Shown: positions 12,337-22,983, counted from the first letter of the stretch. The stretch is 64,000 nucleotides of DNA from Reticulascus tulasneorum (GCA_001557505.1 LSAX01000007.1:2976001-3040000), one strand, 5' to 3'. The notes: generated by a model from the sequence alone, not told the origin. A program made the numbers and translations.

Positions 12337-14041
12337 ATGCCAAATCTCAAGGGCCGACGGCATTATTCGCCGGCAGCATCCGGCCCCGGAGATGGGAGAA
12401 CCAGGCCTCGTCCAACTCCAGAGCTCCTTAGACTTTATACCAACATGCGAGATTTGGGCGAAGGTATCAGTTTCGAGGATTTGTTACAATTACGTGAGGA
12501 TCCCACAGCTCAAAATGCTCATTTACTACCGCCTACCCCCGATGCGACGTCCATGTCTCGCAGCACATCATACGCCAGCTCCTACTCGATCGGGCAGGCG
12601 ATAGAGAACTTGGAAATCACAGAACCTCACCCCCAAGAAGACATTAAGAGGAAACTCGGCCGTCATGGACCACTCCCAATGTTTGCGAAAGCTAGGACAG
12701 CATTTATACGAAAGCTGAAGGCGTGTCCGACGTGCCACAGTAGAAAAGTGAAGGCAAGTGTTGCAAACGGTTGTCTTGATCTGTAGCTTCTGACTTTGCT
12801 ATGTAGTGCACACACCATGACTTAAGTCTGTTCGAGAGAGAGTACAATGCATCAAAGGGAACCCAGACGAGCCTACCTGACCAAACTAACTTGCATTCGC
12901 CCATAAACAGTTGGGGTCGGGTCCAGGAGAGCACGACTCTTGCAACGGATTTACTAGGCGTTGGGACTGCACCGACGTCAATACCAGAGGCGAGCCGGAC
13001 AATAGTCGACTTTGACCACCTCCTTTCAGCGGCCTCACCTCCGAGCCTAGTCCAGCAGTCTCGTCCGCCAGCCGCAGTTGAGAGAATTGGAACTGGCAAC
13101 GCATACTTCCTGGAACATCATCATGGTACCAATGCAAATGGTGATAGGGAGAGCATGCCTATCCCGATAGGGAGGGAACTCGCTCCCGTTGCCAGTGGCT
13201 GGGAATGCAGAGGTACAGACACCAGTGACGGAGCAGCGGCCTGCCTCCAACGATTCTCAACCATTGCCGAACTTGACATGCATTTCAGAATGTTCCACAC
13301 GCCCTTCCGTGAACTCAACCCCCCGTACCTTTACAACTGTAGGATCTGCGGGTTCCTCAATGACATCCCGAGCGGCTGCTTTCAGTGCGAAGCGACCGAG
13401 GAGGCACTGGAACGGTGGTATTTCGGTCAAGTTCAGCAACAGTCATCCTCAGCAACCGCACCAGTGCAACAACTCTTGCAATTTAACGGCTCGTCTCCAG
13501 GATCGGTGACACAACATCTCGGCCAGGGCAGTTATGGCTTGGACACATTCAATGTGAGCAGTCATGGTTTCTCAGGTTCTGGGTTCGGCTGGTCGACGAC
13601 GAGGAATTTCGGGCTGTACTCTTTGAGTGGCCGGCGCCGTGAGCCAGACCCGGTCAGTTCTGTCGCTCGTGCGAAAATCAAATCACCGTTGCCCAAAGGA
13701 CTGGTCCGTTTGTGGCCGGCCATCTGCTTCCTCCATCAGCAGTACCTACACTTCTACAGTGCACATCTAGGAGGTCGTTTGGTAGAGTCTCTAATTATCA
13801 GCCGCGTCATACCACACCTCAAACAATTTATGTGCCATTTCGTAATCGCTGTAATATTATTAAGAGTATCCTTCCCAATATCTACCTTTCGGTTCCCGGC
13901 ATCAGATGTGGACTTGGTCGCCTTCGGCAGCATCTTCTTCACTATCTGGCTCGCGGCTCGCTTTTGGAGCTGCCGCCAGGAACGACAAGCTCATCGGATG
14001 CGGCTACCCTCGCGTGGACCAGAGTCAAGGCCAAGGTTTAG
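12337..14041 (+). CDS. Cys-rich, probably Zn-binding fungal protein with a GC-AG intron
   Basis: My model has four exons: 12337-12753, 12807-12841, 12911-13553 and 13658-14041, giving 492 residues. Intron 1 (53 bases) starts GCAAGT after AAG and ends TATGTAG, a GC-AG intron. Intron 2 (69 bases, GTACAA to AAACAG) has a clear CTAAC branch and restores the frame exactly. Intron 3 (104 bases, GTGAGC to GTCAG) is less certain, because the frame also stays open through it to 14138. Cys motifs are CPTCHSRKVK|C (C130, C133, C140, the spacing of the first half of a Zn2Cys6 cluster), a C2H2-like unit with RFSTIAELDMHFRMFH, YNCRICG plus GCFQC (from C294), and FCRSC just after intron 3. The N-terminal 120 residues are Ser/Pro-rich, with LPPTPDATSMSRSTSYASSY. 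I do not recognise the family by name. A nuclear Zn-dependent role is inferred from the Cys motifs only. Confidence 0.62.
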
Positions 14042-14881
14042 TTTGGGAATGAAGCATGGAGACAGTGCGGTGGACGCACGCCATCGCATCGAGGGACGCA
14101 CGGCTGGAACGCCAGATTGCAAAGAAGTGATGGAGTGAGGGTTAAGGTAGGGGTTGGGCATCGAACTCTACGTTCTTGCAGAGCTTGTTTGGATGCAACC
14201 CGATCTTGCAAGTCCAAAATTGTTATTCGAAGTTGTATCAGGGTTATGTATACTACGTAGTAGTGTTGCGTGAGTGGTTGCAAGGTCTGTCTGGCGTTTG
14301 CGTCCGCATGAACCTTTTGTGGGTGTCGGAACGCCGACGGGGCATCATTCCAGTCTATTAATACTACCTGCGTGCTTGAGCATCTTCATGCTTGAGCATG
14401 CATGGCTTGGTGGGTTGGATTGAAATGGCGTGCAGAAAGGGCGGCACTCCCAGGTTGATTAATAAGCCCCGCTGATAGTGGTGGGTTGCTGATTTCCACC
14501 ACCTTATTTGCTTGTGAAGAGAAATGTGAGTAGTCAGTACCCGTACATCCGTACCTTCAAAAAAGATGCGATATGTCTTCTGTACGCAGTGTTGGAGCAA
14601 AGTAAAGTTCAAGTTATTGCGAACATAATACCTATGTGCATATGCAACTTCCTATCAAGTCCACACGATCTCACTCTTTGGCCCGTCTCGCATGTCATGT
14701 CATATATGCTGGGTTGGTTGGCCTAGCCATCAGGCTTTCGATTCGCACATGAATCCCACGTACATTTCCAGTGACTCGAGGACTGACTGGATACTACGTG
14801 GTACAGATTTCCGTGGGGCACGCAGGATCTGGGGCCCTTGATGCCCTTGAAAATGAGTGGCTTGAGATTGACTCATAGATG

Positions 14882-15344
14882 TCACGTGATCTGCGGTCTC
14901 TAATTGAATTGTCCAATCAGGCTTGGATGCCTTCGCCGAAAAGCCTGCACCTACCTCGCAGCTGGTGGGTTGCATGGACCAATAGTAGCCGACAATAGAC
15001 CCCACTTCACTCAAACCTGTGCTTCTCATTGGAGGGACCAGGGTTTGGCGGGCTCGTTGCGCTATTCCCTTTTCATCTCGCCGATAGATTCATCGAAACC
15101 CCGTCTGCTGCGCCATGCTGGATCGCAGATGGGCAGGCCGTCAGCCGGTTCAAAGTGAAATACAGCTCATGACTCCCTCCCGAGCTGGAACTCCCCTTCT
15201 TCCTTTGTTTCTCTTTCTCTTTCTCAACAACAAACAAACCCTACACCTACCTATTCTGATACCCCAAGTGATAGCTTCGGGAAGCATCAGAAGCTGGAGC
15301 CCTTTAGGCTTCCGCCGTAACACTCAACCAATCCGTCTCATTGG
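14882..15344. promoter_or_regulatory. TCACGTGA E-box and cluster of five CCAAT boxes
   Basis: A perfect TCACGTGA palindrome lies at 14882-14889. CCAAT or its complement ATTGG occurs at 14913-14917 (full form CCAATCAG), 14979-14983, 15028-15032, 15328-15332 and 15340-15344. CACGTG is the core bound by fungal bHLH factors, and CCAAT is bound by the Hap complex. All sites fall within 610 bases upstream of the regulator gene at 15487, which suggests they control it, but no binding is shown. Confidence 0.4.
15191..15225 (+). promoter_or_regulatory. Pyrimidine-rich tract before the regulator gene
   Basis: A nearly pure C/T stretch followed by a CAA-rich leader lies about 260-300 bases upstream of ATG 15487. 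CT tracts just ahead of CAA-rich leaders are common at transcription starts of filamentous fungal genes. Its use here is inferred. Confidence 0.35.
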
Positions 15345-15486
15345 TCACCAGCTGTCAGTCAAACCCGCATCTGTCGGTTCCTGGTAATTGCTTGGTGATT
15401 CTATCTGAATTCACTCTGTGTTGTGCCACTCAACTCTTTTTGCACCGTCCAAATTACTCTCGCAACACCCAATTTGAAGTGACGAA

Positions 15487-18045
15487 ATGGCTGCCATGTC
15501 TCGCAACAACTCCATCGGCTCAGCCCAGGGATTTTCCGTCTGCCAACCGACCCTCGGGGCTGCTCTCCAGTTCTATCCCGCCCTGGGTACCCAGCAACTC
15601 GATGACTTGATCAACGCCTACCTTCCCGGCTCGGCCACGCTGAAGGAGAAACGAGCCACCATTTCCATGGACTTCTGCGAATTCTCCCAGCAGACCGGAG
15701 AGTCCTTCAAGTACTATCCAGTCTATGCAGCTTCCTTCCACTCCGCAGTGGATTCCTCTGCTAGCTCCAGCCCGATGATGGATTCCAACTTCGTGTCGCC
15801 TGTCATCTCCGACTGGAGCTGGTCTCAGTCTACTCCTGCCTCGGCCTCTGTATCTACCCCATCTTCTTCTGTTTACGACTTGAACTCGTCTAGGGTCAAC
15901 GGGAAGGCCTCAAGAAGTGCGAACAGCTCTGGATCACGTCCCCAGGCTCATGACTTTTCCCACCTCCCCGGGATGAAGATCATGACTAAGGATGGCCAAG
16001 ACGTTACCAACTCTGCATCCCGCGGCTGCAAAACCAAGGAGCAGCGCGACCACGCCCACCTTATGCGTATCATCAAGGCCTGTGACGCTTGTCGGAGAAA
16101 GAAGATTCGCTGTGATCCAAGTCACAAGAAGCGCACCGCTTCTCAGCCACAGAGCCAGCCTCAAGCCAAGTCGGCAAAGAAGGCAAGGCAGTCTCATCGC
16201 GAGCCACGTATCGCGGTGGAAACAGTCAATCTATCAATCACCACACCATCCCTTACCCTCGATCCTGCTTTCGCGGACGCCGAGATTCAGGATATAACAT
16301 CTTTCTCCCAAGAACCATGGGAGGCTTTCGTGCAATACGACGATGAGCCAATGAATATCATGCCCTTCGATTATGACTTCTTCTTCGATCCAGAAAGGCA
16401 CATCTCCCCGGAATCGGGGGTTTCGTCCACGTCACCATCTCAGCCACTCACCCCCGCCCGGCCAGCAGAAGCTTCCTCCTCGCTTTACAACGACTGGTCA
16501 TATAGCCAACTACCAGAAGATCCTCAACCATCACTCCCATACCTGGATCGTAGTGGACCTGCCACAAACTACATCGACTTCAATCTGTACTCGCCAGCAT
16601 CGAGCTTCTTGGATGAGGATATGGTGTCTTCGACAGACATTGGCTCTAGTGCTCGCGGGGAACAAATTGCAACCTCTGGCGTCCTGTCCGTCAACCTCCA
16701 CCAGCAATCTCAATCTCGTTATTCCAGCCTCGAGCGACATCTGGTCGATAGCCGACTTTCTTCGTCAGTAGATACTGCAGGCGGTAATTCCGGCGTCCCA
16801 GTACTACCATCCCAGTATCCCTCTTCGCCACCTGATGCAGTGGATTGGGGCTGGTCCGACAATACCAACAACTTTGGCGAAATTGGCCGTGCAGATAGGT
16901 CACGCGTCTTGACTTCAAATGAACCCCATTCTGCTTCTGTGGCAGTGGTTGCGGCAACTGAGAATCAACACGATCAGTCGTATTATGCGCAGTCAACTTC
17001 GGCGCATACTCAAATGCCATTGGTAGGTTCAATCGATATTCTGATCGGAGCTTCGCAACTAATAAACTTTCAGACTGATTCGCCGAATCTGGCCGTCCAA
17101 ACCTATCCCGCGCTCTCCACCACAGCATCTTGTCGTGGCACCCAAGGCCAACTATCGACGCATAGGAGTGTCTTAGAACCCACCACAGCAGCCATGCAGG
17201 TCGACTCGCCATCCGCCTCTGGTACTGGCGTACTTGCTTCGCTGATCACTTCTACGTCTCTACCATTTAGAGAAGCAATACTTCACAGCTCTGGTGACAC
17301 TCGATATGTCCGTGGCTCTCAGGACTCGTCATCTCTACGTCTCGGCCTACAGATTGTTTCGCCATCGGTGTCGCATCGTGGCCAAGACTCAGATCACTCC
17401 CTTCACCACGCAAGCCCTGTACTAGCTGTCAGGAGTGGTGACTGTCACCGTGACGCAGTGGACCACACCATGCCGGGATTGGTACAGCAACTGACCGTTG
17501 ATGAGTGCTCTCTGTATTCATCACGCGCACCTCCTGGGACTCTCTCCTCGACCACCACGAACCTGTTAGCCCTATCTGCCGTGGTCGGAATGCATCTACT
17601 GCAGACATTCTACAAAGAGTCGTGGCGTTCTGGTGTTGCCGTTATGTCACCCTGGTTCTTACTTTGCGTAATCACTTTGACTGCGCTGAGTATTGTCTCC
17701 TCGTTGGGGTTCGGTACGAGCATGGAACTTGGTGGCCTCGACAGGCTCGTCCAGGTTCTCCTCGGGCTTACTCTTTATTCGGGCTATCATATGAACACTG
17801 ATGTTCCAAAGTCCAGGAAAGGAGATAGTCTCACGAGCGATATGAAAACTTCCGCTCAAGTTATCGAATCGACACAACTCACCAAATTGGTGGGCAGCAT
17901 CAAGTTCAAGCTACACCATTGTGGCCAACAGGTCGACAACATTCGTTGCCAGGCTCTACACCACCTGAGGTCGGATTCAGAGAGTAGTCATGAGCCTCAC
18001 GCATCCCGTCAATTGCCCTCTATGCATGGGCCATTGTTGTGGTAA
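15487..18045 (+). CDS. Putative transcription regulator with half Zn-cluster motif and hydrophobic C-terminal segments
   Basis: The frame is 852 codons, but 17023-17073 is a perfect in-frame 51-base intron (GTAGGT donor, ACTAAT branch, TTTCAG acceptor, phase 0), so the likely protein is 835 residues. A basic Cys motif, KACDACRRKKIRCDPSHKK (C199, C202, C209), has the first-half spacing of a Zn2Cys6 cluster but lacks the second half; it is preceded by SRGCKTKEQRDHAHLMR. Around it are Ser/Thr/Pro-rich and acidic stretches typical of activation domains. Near the C-terminus are hydrophobic segments (about 675-690, 706-725 with WFLLCVITLTALSIVSSLGF, and a weaker one around 740), followed by a basic, hydrophilic tail of about 90 residues. 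DNA binding is inferred from the Cys motif. Membrane attachment is inferred from hydrophobicity alone and would be unusual for a fungal regulator of this type. The start ATG follows a CT tract and a CAA-rich leader. Confidence 0.72.
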   Translation: MAAMSRNNSIGSAQGFSVCQPTLGAALQFYPALGTQQLDDLINAYLPGSATLKEKRATISMDFCEFSQQTGESFKYYPVYAASFHSAVDSSASSSPMMDSNFVSPVISDWSWSQSTPASASVSTPSSSVYDLNSSRVNGKASRSANSSGSRPQAHDFSHLPGMKIMTKDGQDVTNSASRGCKTKEQRDHAHLMRIIKACDACRRKKIRCDPSHKKRTASQPQSQPQAKSAKKARQSHREPRIAVETVNLSITTPSLTLDPAFADAEIQDITSFSQEPWEAFVQYDDEPMNIMPFDYDFFFDPERHISPESGVSSTSPSQPLTPARPAEASSSLYNDWSYSQLPEDPQPSLPYLDRSGPATNYIDFNLYSPASSFLDEDMVSSTDIGSSARGEQIATSGVLSVNLHQQSQSRYSSLERHLVDSRLSSSVDTAGGNSGVPVLPSQYPSSPPDAVDWGWSDNTNNFGEIGRADRSRVLTSNEPHSASVAVVAATENQHDQSYYAQSTSAHTQMPLVGSIDILIGASQLINFQTDSPNLAVQTYPALSTTASCRGTQGQLSTHRSVLEPTTAAMQVDSPSASGTGVLASLITSTSLPFREAILHSSGDTRYVRGSQDSSSLRLGLQIVSPSVSHRGQDSDHSLHHASPVLAVRSGDCHRDAVDHTMPGLVQQLTVDECSLYSSRAPPGTLSSTTTNLLALSAVVGMHLLQTFYKESWRSGVAVMSPWFLLCVITLTALSIVSSLGFGTSMELGGLDRLVQVLLGLTLYSGYHMNTDVPKSRKGDSLTSDMKTSAQVIESTQLTKLVGSIKFKLHHCGQQVDNIRCQALHHLRSDSESSHEPHASRQLPSMHGPLLW

Positions 18046-19525
18046 TGGAACGGGGTTCCGTGACTCGCGACACCAGTGTGATTGCCGGCAGGAATAGTTT
18101 GGGATACCCATTTGATTTTGTTGGTTATTCGGGTTCTATGGCTTGGAACCCGTCAGCTTGTTGTGTGGCGAACAACTGTCTTCCAAGGGGCGGCTCCACA
18201 GTGGATTGCGTCCATGGACATCACGATGCCATGTAGATCAGGTTACACTGTTCATCATATAAATACATGGTCATCAATTTATTAACCTGGCTTTGCTTGC
18301 TCTGGTGACTTCACGTATTACTAGCATTGATACAAGTCCTGTCGTGATTGAATATGGTCACCCTCCCAGTCTCCGCAAACCCCGTTAGCCGTCGCCATGG
18401 TCCTTGTACGCTGCAGTACCCAGATAATGACATTCTTAGTTCCACATTCGTAAAGCTCTGCTTCTCTTTGGAATGCAAATGAGATTGGGGATGTGTAACG
18501 AGTGGTGACCATCGCTGCCGCCTACGTTAGCTACATGTAGCTGAATTGGATTGAATCCTGCAGGGAATAAGCAACACCATGATTGAGATACTCGCACAAA
18601 CAACTTAACATAATTTCGGTTAGATTTCAAGCAAGAACACGCATTTTTGTGTTTGCTGAACAACGAGATTTATGTCTGCCGTACCTCAGGTTTTTGTTAC
18701 CAACTGGCAGATTGCGCCAGTGGCCGTGTCTGGAAGACAGGAAGCTGGTAAGTGACCGATTAGGTAATTTTGTAGTCCCACCGACAGGATCCCACGTGAC
18801 CTTTAACTTTTCTTTCAGGGTTCGGCAAATCACCCCTGTGAAAGTTTGGTTGAACGCTGCCTCAGTTTACGACTCTTTCATAGCATTCTCACATCTTTCA
18901 CGAGTTATGTGTATAGATTGTATTATTTGTTTGCTATTTGCAATTAGCTCCCGTATGTTCGCTGGATAAACATAGAGGTCTCCTCCTCTGTTTGCAGTAA
19001 TTTCCCGGACGGCCAGCTCATGTAAGATGCCGACTGCTTGCTGCATATTGTCATTCACCCAACTTTGCATTTCCTCAAATCTGTACTCTGAGTACTTTAC
19101 TAAGCGCTTGTGAGGTTATGAACTGAGTGCCCGAGGTAGGAGGACTTTTCATGGGACAAGTATCTGGTGTTGTCTCCATCCCGGCGAGGAGCATCAGAAC
19201 CCTGTCAGTTCCAGGTCACACAGGCGGGAAATAATTGACGATTCACGAACGCAGCTGCGTTTGGATTAACACTGAAACTCACTCGGGAAGGAAGGACACA
19301 GTGGTGGACATCATGGCCAAAATTCCTTCTTCCCCTCCCTCTTCCTCTCCAGCGAAAGAGCGGCGACTTTCCTCGACAAGCAAATTTCTTCGTCTTGTAT
19401 TCTGCCATCTTCTGCCCCGGCCCTCTCCCAGACCAGCATCACCTACTGCTCGCCGCAAAACAGAACCACCCCTAGCACAACACAGCAGCAACAACGACAA
19501 TAGAAGGAGAACATACGCCGCAGCT
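18046..19525. other. Intergenic region
   Basis: These 1.5 kb lie between the regulator gene and the Tad2 gene, which point the same way. An in-frame extension of the Tad2 frame reaches upstream to ATG 19313 (or 19235), but its sequence is low-complexity and probably leader. I see no other gene, RNA or repeat. Confidence 0.45.
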
Positions 19526-20898
19526 ATGGGCCCATCCACGATAGCACCGGCCACTTCTAAAGATGACAAGGAGAACCGGCCACTGTCATCTGGACTTGCC
19601 GGTGCAGTTGCACATCTGACATTAGATGGCGGCAGCTCCCCACAAAAGCATTCTGTTCAACCCAGTCTTGCAGCTGGCGACGAGAATTGTACCACCTTGG
19701 AAAATTCTATTCACCAAGCATTCATGGACCAGGCTCTGGACATGGTAGGTCTCAATCACGTATTATCAGTCCATGCTACACCTACCTACACCAGAGAGGG
19801 AACTTAAGCCCCTTTCATACGAAGTCGTATCTCTGCAAGGCATCATTGGACGATATCTCCCGGGGCGGGATACGAGGATTCGCAAAAACAACATTCCATG
19901 ATCCTTGTATACTCACTATTTTGGCCATGGCACTGATGTTTAACAATAGGCTCGTCTTGCACTAAAGACCAATGAGACACCTGTTGGCTGCGTGCTCGTC
20001 CATAATGATACTGTCATTGCCAAAGGCATGAATGCGACCAATATAACTCGGAACGGAACTCGGCATGCCGAGTTCATGGCTCTGACTGCCCTCCTATCCT
20101 ATCGCACCGATGCTGCTGCTGCCGAGTGTCATGATCTGGTCCCAACAACTTACAGTCAAAGCAGTGCTGATACAGCAAGTGTGGACAGCCGTGAGCCTAG
20201 TTCTCTGGACAATGAGCTTGCCAAGAAAGGTCATCTTTACCCATACGGCCAAAAGCTACATCCATCTCCACGGGTTGATCGCTCCATTGTGCGAGACTGC
20301 GTTCTCTACGTCACGGTCGAGCCTTGTGTCATGTGTGCTAGCCTCCTTCGACAGCTTGGCATCAGGAAGGTGTACTTCGGGGCCGTGAATGACAAGTTTG
20401 GCGGTGCCGGTGGTGTGTTCAGTATACACATGAACTCGGCTCCCACTGGTCATTGGAGTACCCACCAGCAGCCACTTCAGGCATCTACTAATGCCGTCAG
20501 CAACATACCTCGTCCCATAGCAGGTCAAACCTTGCATAATGTTACCACAAATCAAGGTTCGGGACTGCCGGGCGGTGATGGCGGGAATATCGAGGGTGGC
20601 TTTGAGGTCGAGGGCGGGTGGGGTCGTGACGAAGCTGTGGGTTTGCTCCGCCGTTTCTACGTCCAAGAAAATGGTAGAGGTAATGGTCCGGCTCTTTCGC
20701 AACCCCCTATGCGATGTTGCGATATCCAAGAGTTGTTGTGCTGATGCTTAAGTAGCTCCTGTACCGCGGAAAAAGGAGGGTCGAGCCGCTCGCCTTGCTG
20801 CCATGGAAAATGACAGCAATGGGTTGGACGCCGTTCCTCCTGTAACGTATGCGGAGGACGTGAACGGCGTGGACGAAACCCTACCAAACAATAATTGA
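19526..20898 (+). CDS. TAD2: tRNA-specific adenosine deaminase catalytic subunit (Tad2/ADAT2 type)
   Basis: This enzyme, with Tad3, converts adenosine 34 of tRNA anticodons to inosine, which is needed for wobble decoding. My model has three exons: 19526-19744, 19950-20679 and 20756-20898 (363 residues), with introns of 205 and 76 bases. Both junctions fall inside conserved sequence: DQALDM|ARLALKTNETPVGCVLVH and YVQENGRAPVPRKK. The deaminase signature is complete, with RHAEFMAL (H112, E114) and EPCVMCASLL (C199, C202), followed by VYFGAVNDKFGGAGGVFS. The spacing between the two halves of the zinc site is stretched by a hydrophilic insert of about 50 residues rich in Ser and Asp, and another Gly-rich insert lies downstream. 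The start is uncertain: ATG 19526 gives a short acidic N-terminus, whereas ATG 19313 would add 71 Ser/Pro/Arg-rich residues. Reading through the second donor would replace the conserved C-terminal tail by an early stop at 20742-20744. Confidence 0.9.
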
Positions 20899-21328
20899 TT
20901 CACGACGCTCTCAAACCCAACGAGAGTCCATCTTCACCGATAACCATCACTTTCAGCACCACTGCCAGTTACAAGTTACAAATGTTTTGATTGATCCAGA
21001 GGTCGGTGGCCCCAAATATGACTCCCCTGCAGGGTTCTCTCATGTACACAAGCCTGTACTAGTGGAAGTCTAATGTGAGTGGCAAACAGTGGACCACGTA
21101 ACAGCAAGGCTAAACGAGGTGATTGGGAATAAGCTATTACGAGCTAGAGCACGAAGGGAAAGAATGAAATTGTGCTACTTTAAACCCCTCGGATATTAAT
21201 ATTGACATGCTGCGGCGGATCCTCGCAATGAATCAGTGCCGTTAAGGGGTTGTAAAAGAGTCGTGTCTCATGCACACCATGATTCAAGTTAACTCTCCCC
21301 CTTGGTCGAAGGCGTTGGCACCTCTTGA
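20899..21328. other. Convergent intergenic region
   Basis: This stretch holds the 3' ends of the Tad2 gene (+) and the GFA-domain gene (-). Nothing else is recognisable. Confidence 0.5.
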
Positions 21329-22525
21329 TTATGTGGTCTGTTCCTTCCCACGCCCTGATTGCAAACCCTCTTCCAGAATCTTGATCAATGAAATGGCACG
21401 AGTTGCGGGTGATCCGGAGCGACCTAGGTCAACGTCTTCCGAAAAACTGACTCTGTCGGTCCACCAACGCAGCCAATCCTCTGCCCTAGCTCCACTAGAC
21501 GCCGACATGAGCCCAACGCTAACATCAATGAGTTCAGCACGCTGATCGCCGTGCCAGAACACTGTCGCTCCACAACGAGGACAGAACTCCCTCATTACTC
21601 CTGGTGACGACTCATAACTCCGCAGAATCGCTCTGCTGTGTATGAAGCTGAACTCCAGAGGCACGATGGTCCTCTTTTGGGTAGATTGGTCCATGTCCAA
21701 GCCTGCATCACCAACGTGGAAAAAAATATTCGTCCGAGGTACGAATGCCCAAGGCTGGATTTCGAATCCTATCACCAGACGACATGACCTACAAGCGCAG
21801 GTTCCAGCAAGATATTTCGTATCGCCGTCACGCAACCACCAACTTTCGTTGTCCGGGTTGGCGATGTTAGGGTCTTTTGTGTGAAATGGGATTATAAGAT
21901 CTGAATAATGCGAGACAGGAGCCTTGCTAGATTCGTTAGGTCTGGTGATATGGAACTTTACCCCGAGACAGTGACATCCTGCTTGTAATACTGGGCCAGT
22001 GTCGTTGCCTTCCGTTGTCTCCTCAACTGATGACGGGAGTTCGTCCTCGGGATTTCTGCCCATGTCCTGTTCGTCAGATAAGTCAATCCCGCCAAGGGGC
22101 CCTCCCGTCAGCCAAGTGCTTAAGCCTCCGTCCAGAGTGTCTTGAACGTGTAGCTGCTTTCTGAACTTGATTGTGTTCGCTTCAGCAACATGACTTGCGA
22201 CATCAAGACCGTCAGTTAGAACGCCGGAAGCGACTTCCCAGTTATATGCGCCCCCTGGTGTCGCTTGATCCACGATTTGCCGAAACACATGGCAGCCGCA
22301 AGTTGAGCAGAAGTAATGGGTAGAATGGGGGCTTGATTCATATCGTGTCATACCATCGAGTAAACTAGGCTGGCCGATTGGGTAGTAAGACGTACATAAG
22401 GCGCCTGTGACGTGCCTGCAAGTGTTGCAGTGACAAAGGGATAAACTGGGCCGGGTTGGTGATCGTGGCTGCAACGATTGCTTTACGGATCCGCAGTGGC
22501 ATGTCATTTCCAAATGAGAAGACAT
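21329..22525 (-). CDS. Protein with two GFA/CENP-V zinc domains
   Basis: A single exon of 398 residues starts at ATG 22525; the frame is open further upstream, but only to a GTG. Two copies of the GFA/CENP-V fold are visible. The first starts at TCHCGSVK (C9, C11), continues with LCHCNTCRHVTG and closes with FCSTCGCHVF. The second has AGCHCLGVKF, then GTCACRSCRLVIGFE, then FCPRCGATVFWHG. These Cys sets bind the two zinc ions of the fold. The family is named after the proposed glutathione-dependent formaldehyde-activating enzyme of bacteria, but most fungal members have no proven reaction, so I assign only the fold. It lies downstream of the purine transporter on the same strand, with a 458-base gap; no functional link is evident. 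The WLRWWTDRVSF motif near the C-terminus is typical of fungal double-GFA proteins in my recollection. Confidence 0.85.
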   Translation of the reverse strand: MSSHLEMTCHCGSVKQSLQPRSPTRPSLSLCHCNTCRHVTGALCTSYYPIGQPSLLDGMTRYESSPHSTHYFCSTCGCHVFRQIVDQATPGGAYNWEVASGVLTDGLDVASHVAEANTIKFRKQLHVQDTLDGGLSTWLTGGPLGGIDLSDEQDMGRNPEDELPSSVEETTEGNDTGPVLQAGCHCLGVKFHITRPNESSKAPVSHYSDLIIPFHTKDPNIANPDNESWWLRDGDTKYLAGTCACRSCRLVIGFEIQPWAFVPRTNIFFHVGDAGLDMDQSTQKRTIVPLEFSFIHSRAILRSYESSPGVMREFCPRCGATVFWHGDQRAELIDVSVGLMSASSGARAEDWLRWWTDRVSFSEDVDLGRSGSPATRAISLIKILEEGLQSGRGKEQTT

Positions 22526-22983
22526 TGTTGCTGAAGTTTCTGCCTCGGCTGACACCGCTTCGCTGCTGATATAAGTTGTACGGCTCCAGGAGACAGGCCG
22601 TTACAGACTAGAAAACCTGACGCTGTGTGATTGAGATCCTAGAGATGAATCCCCTCGAATCGATGATGTGGGGTGGGCATCGTCAATGATGTGAATCGAG
22701 AGCGGGGTAAAGGACCGTTACTCCGGGTATTCACGAAGACCGATCACACCGTATTTACACTTACTTCACAGTCGATATGCAGCTGAATTCATGGGCTAGC
22801 GCAATTTGCAAGGTATGTATAACAAGTTCGAGCCTTATATAAACACGAGCTAACTCCTTGAGAATTCCAATTCTACGTACTATTCCAACGGGGGTATTGC
22901 TCGCAAATGACCCATCATCCATCCCGAGACCATGACGACGGGCCACCATCCAGACACTCCTCCTACCAAGTCGCGGTCTGCAT
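22526..22983. other. Short intergenic region
   Basis: This contains the 3' end of the purine transporter gene and the promoter of the GFA-domain gene, both on the minus strand. I see no further feature. Confidence 0.5.

Larger units (their letters stand above)
14042..15486. other. Long upstream region of the regulator gene
   Basis: This is 1.4 kb of non-coding DNA before a large regulator gene. The first half shows nothing I can name. The second half carries a TCACGTGA palindrome, several CCAAT boxes and a pyrimidine-rich tract, described separately. Short frames here look random. Confidence 0.45.
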
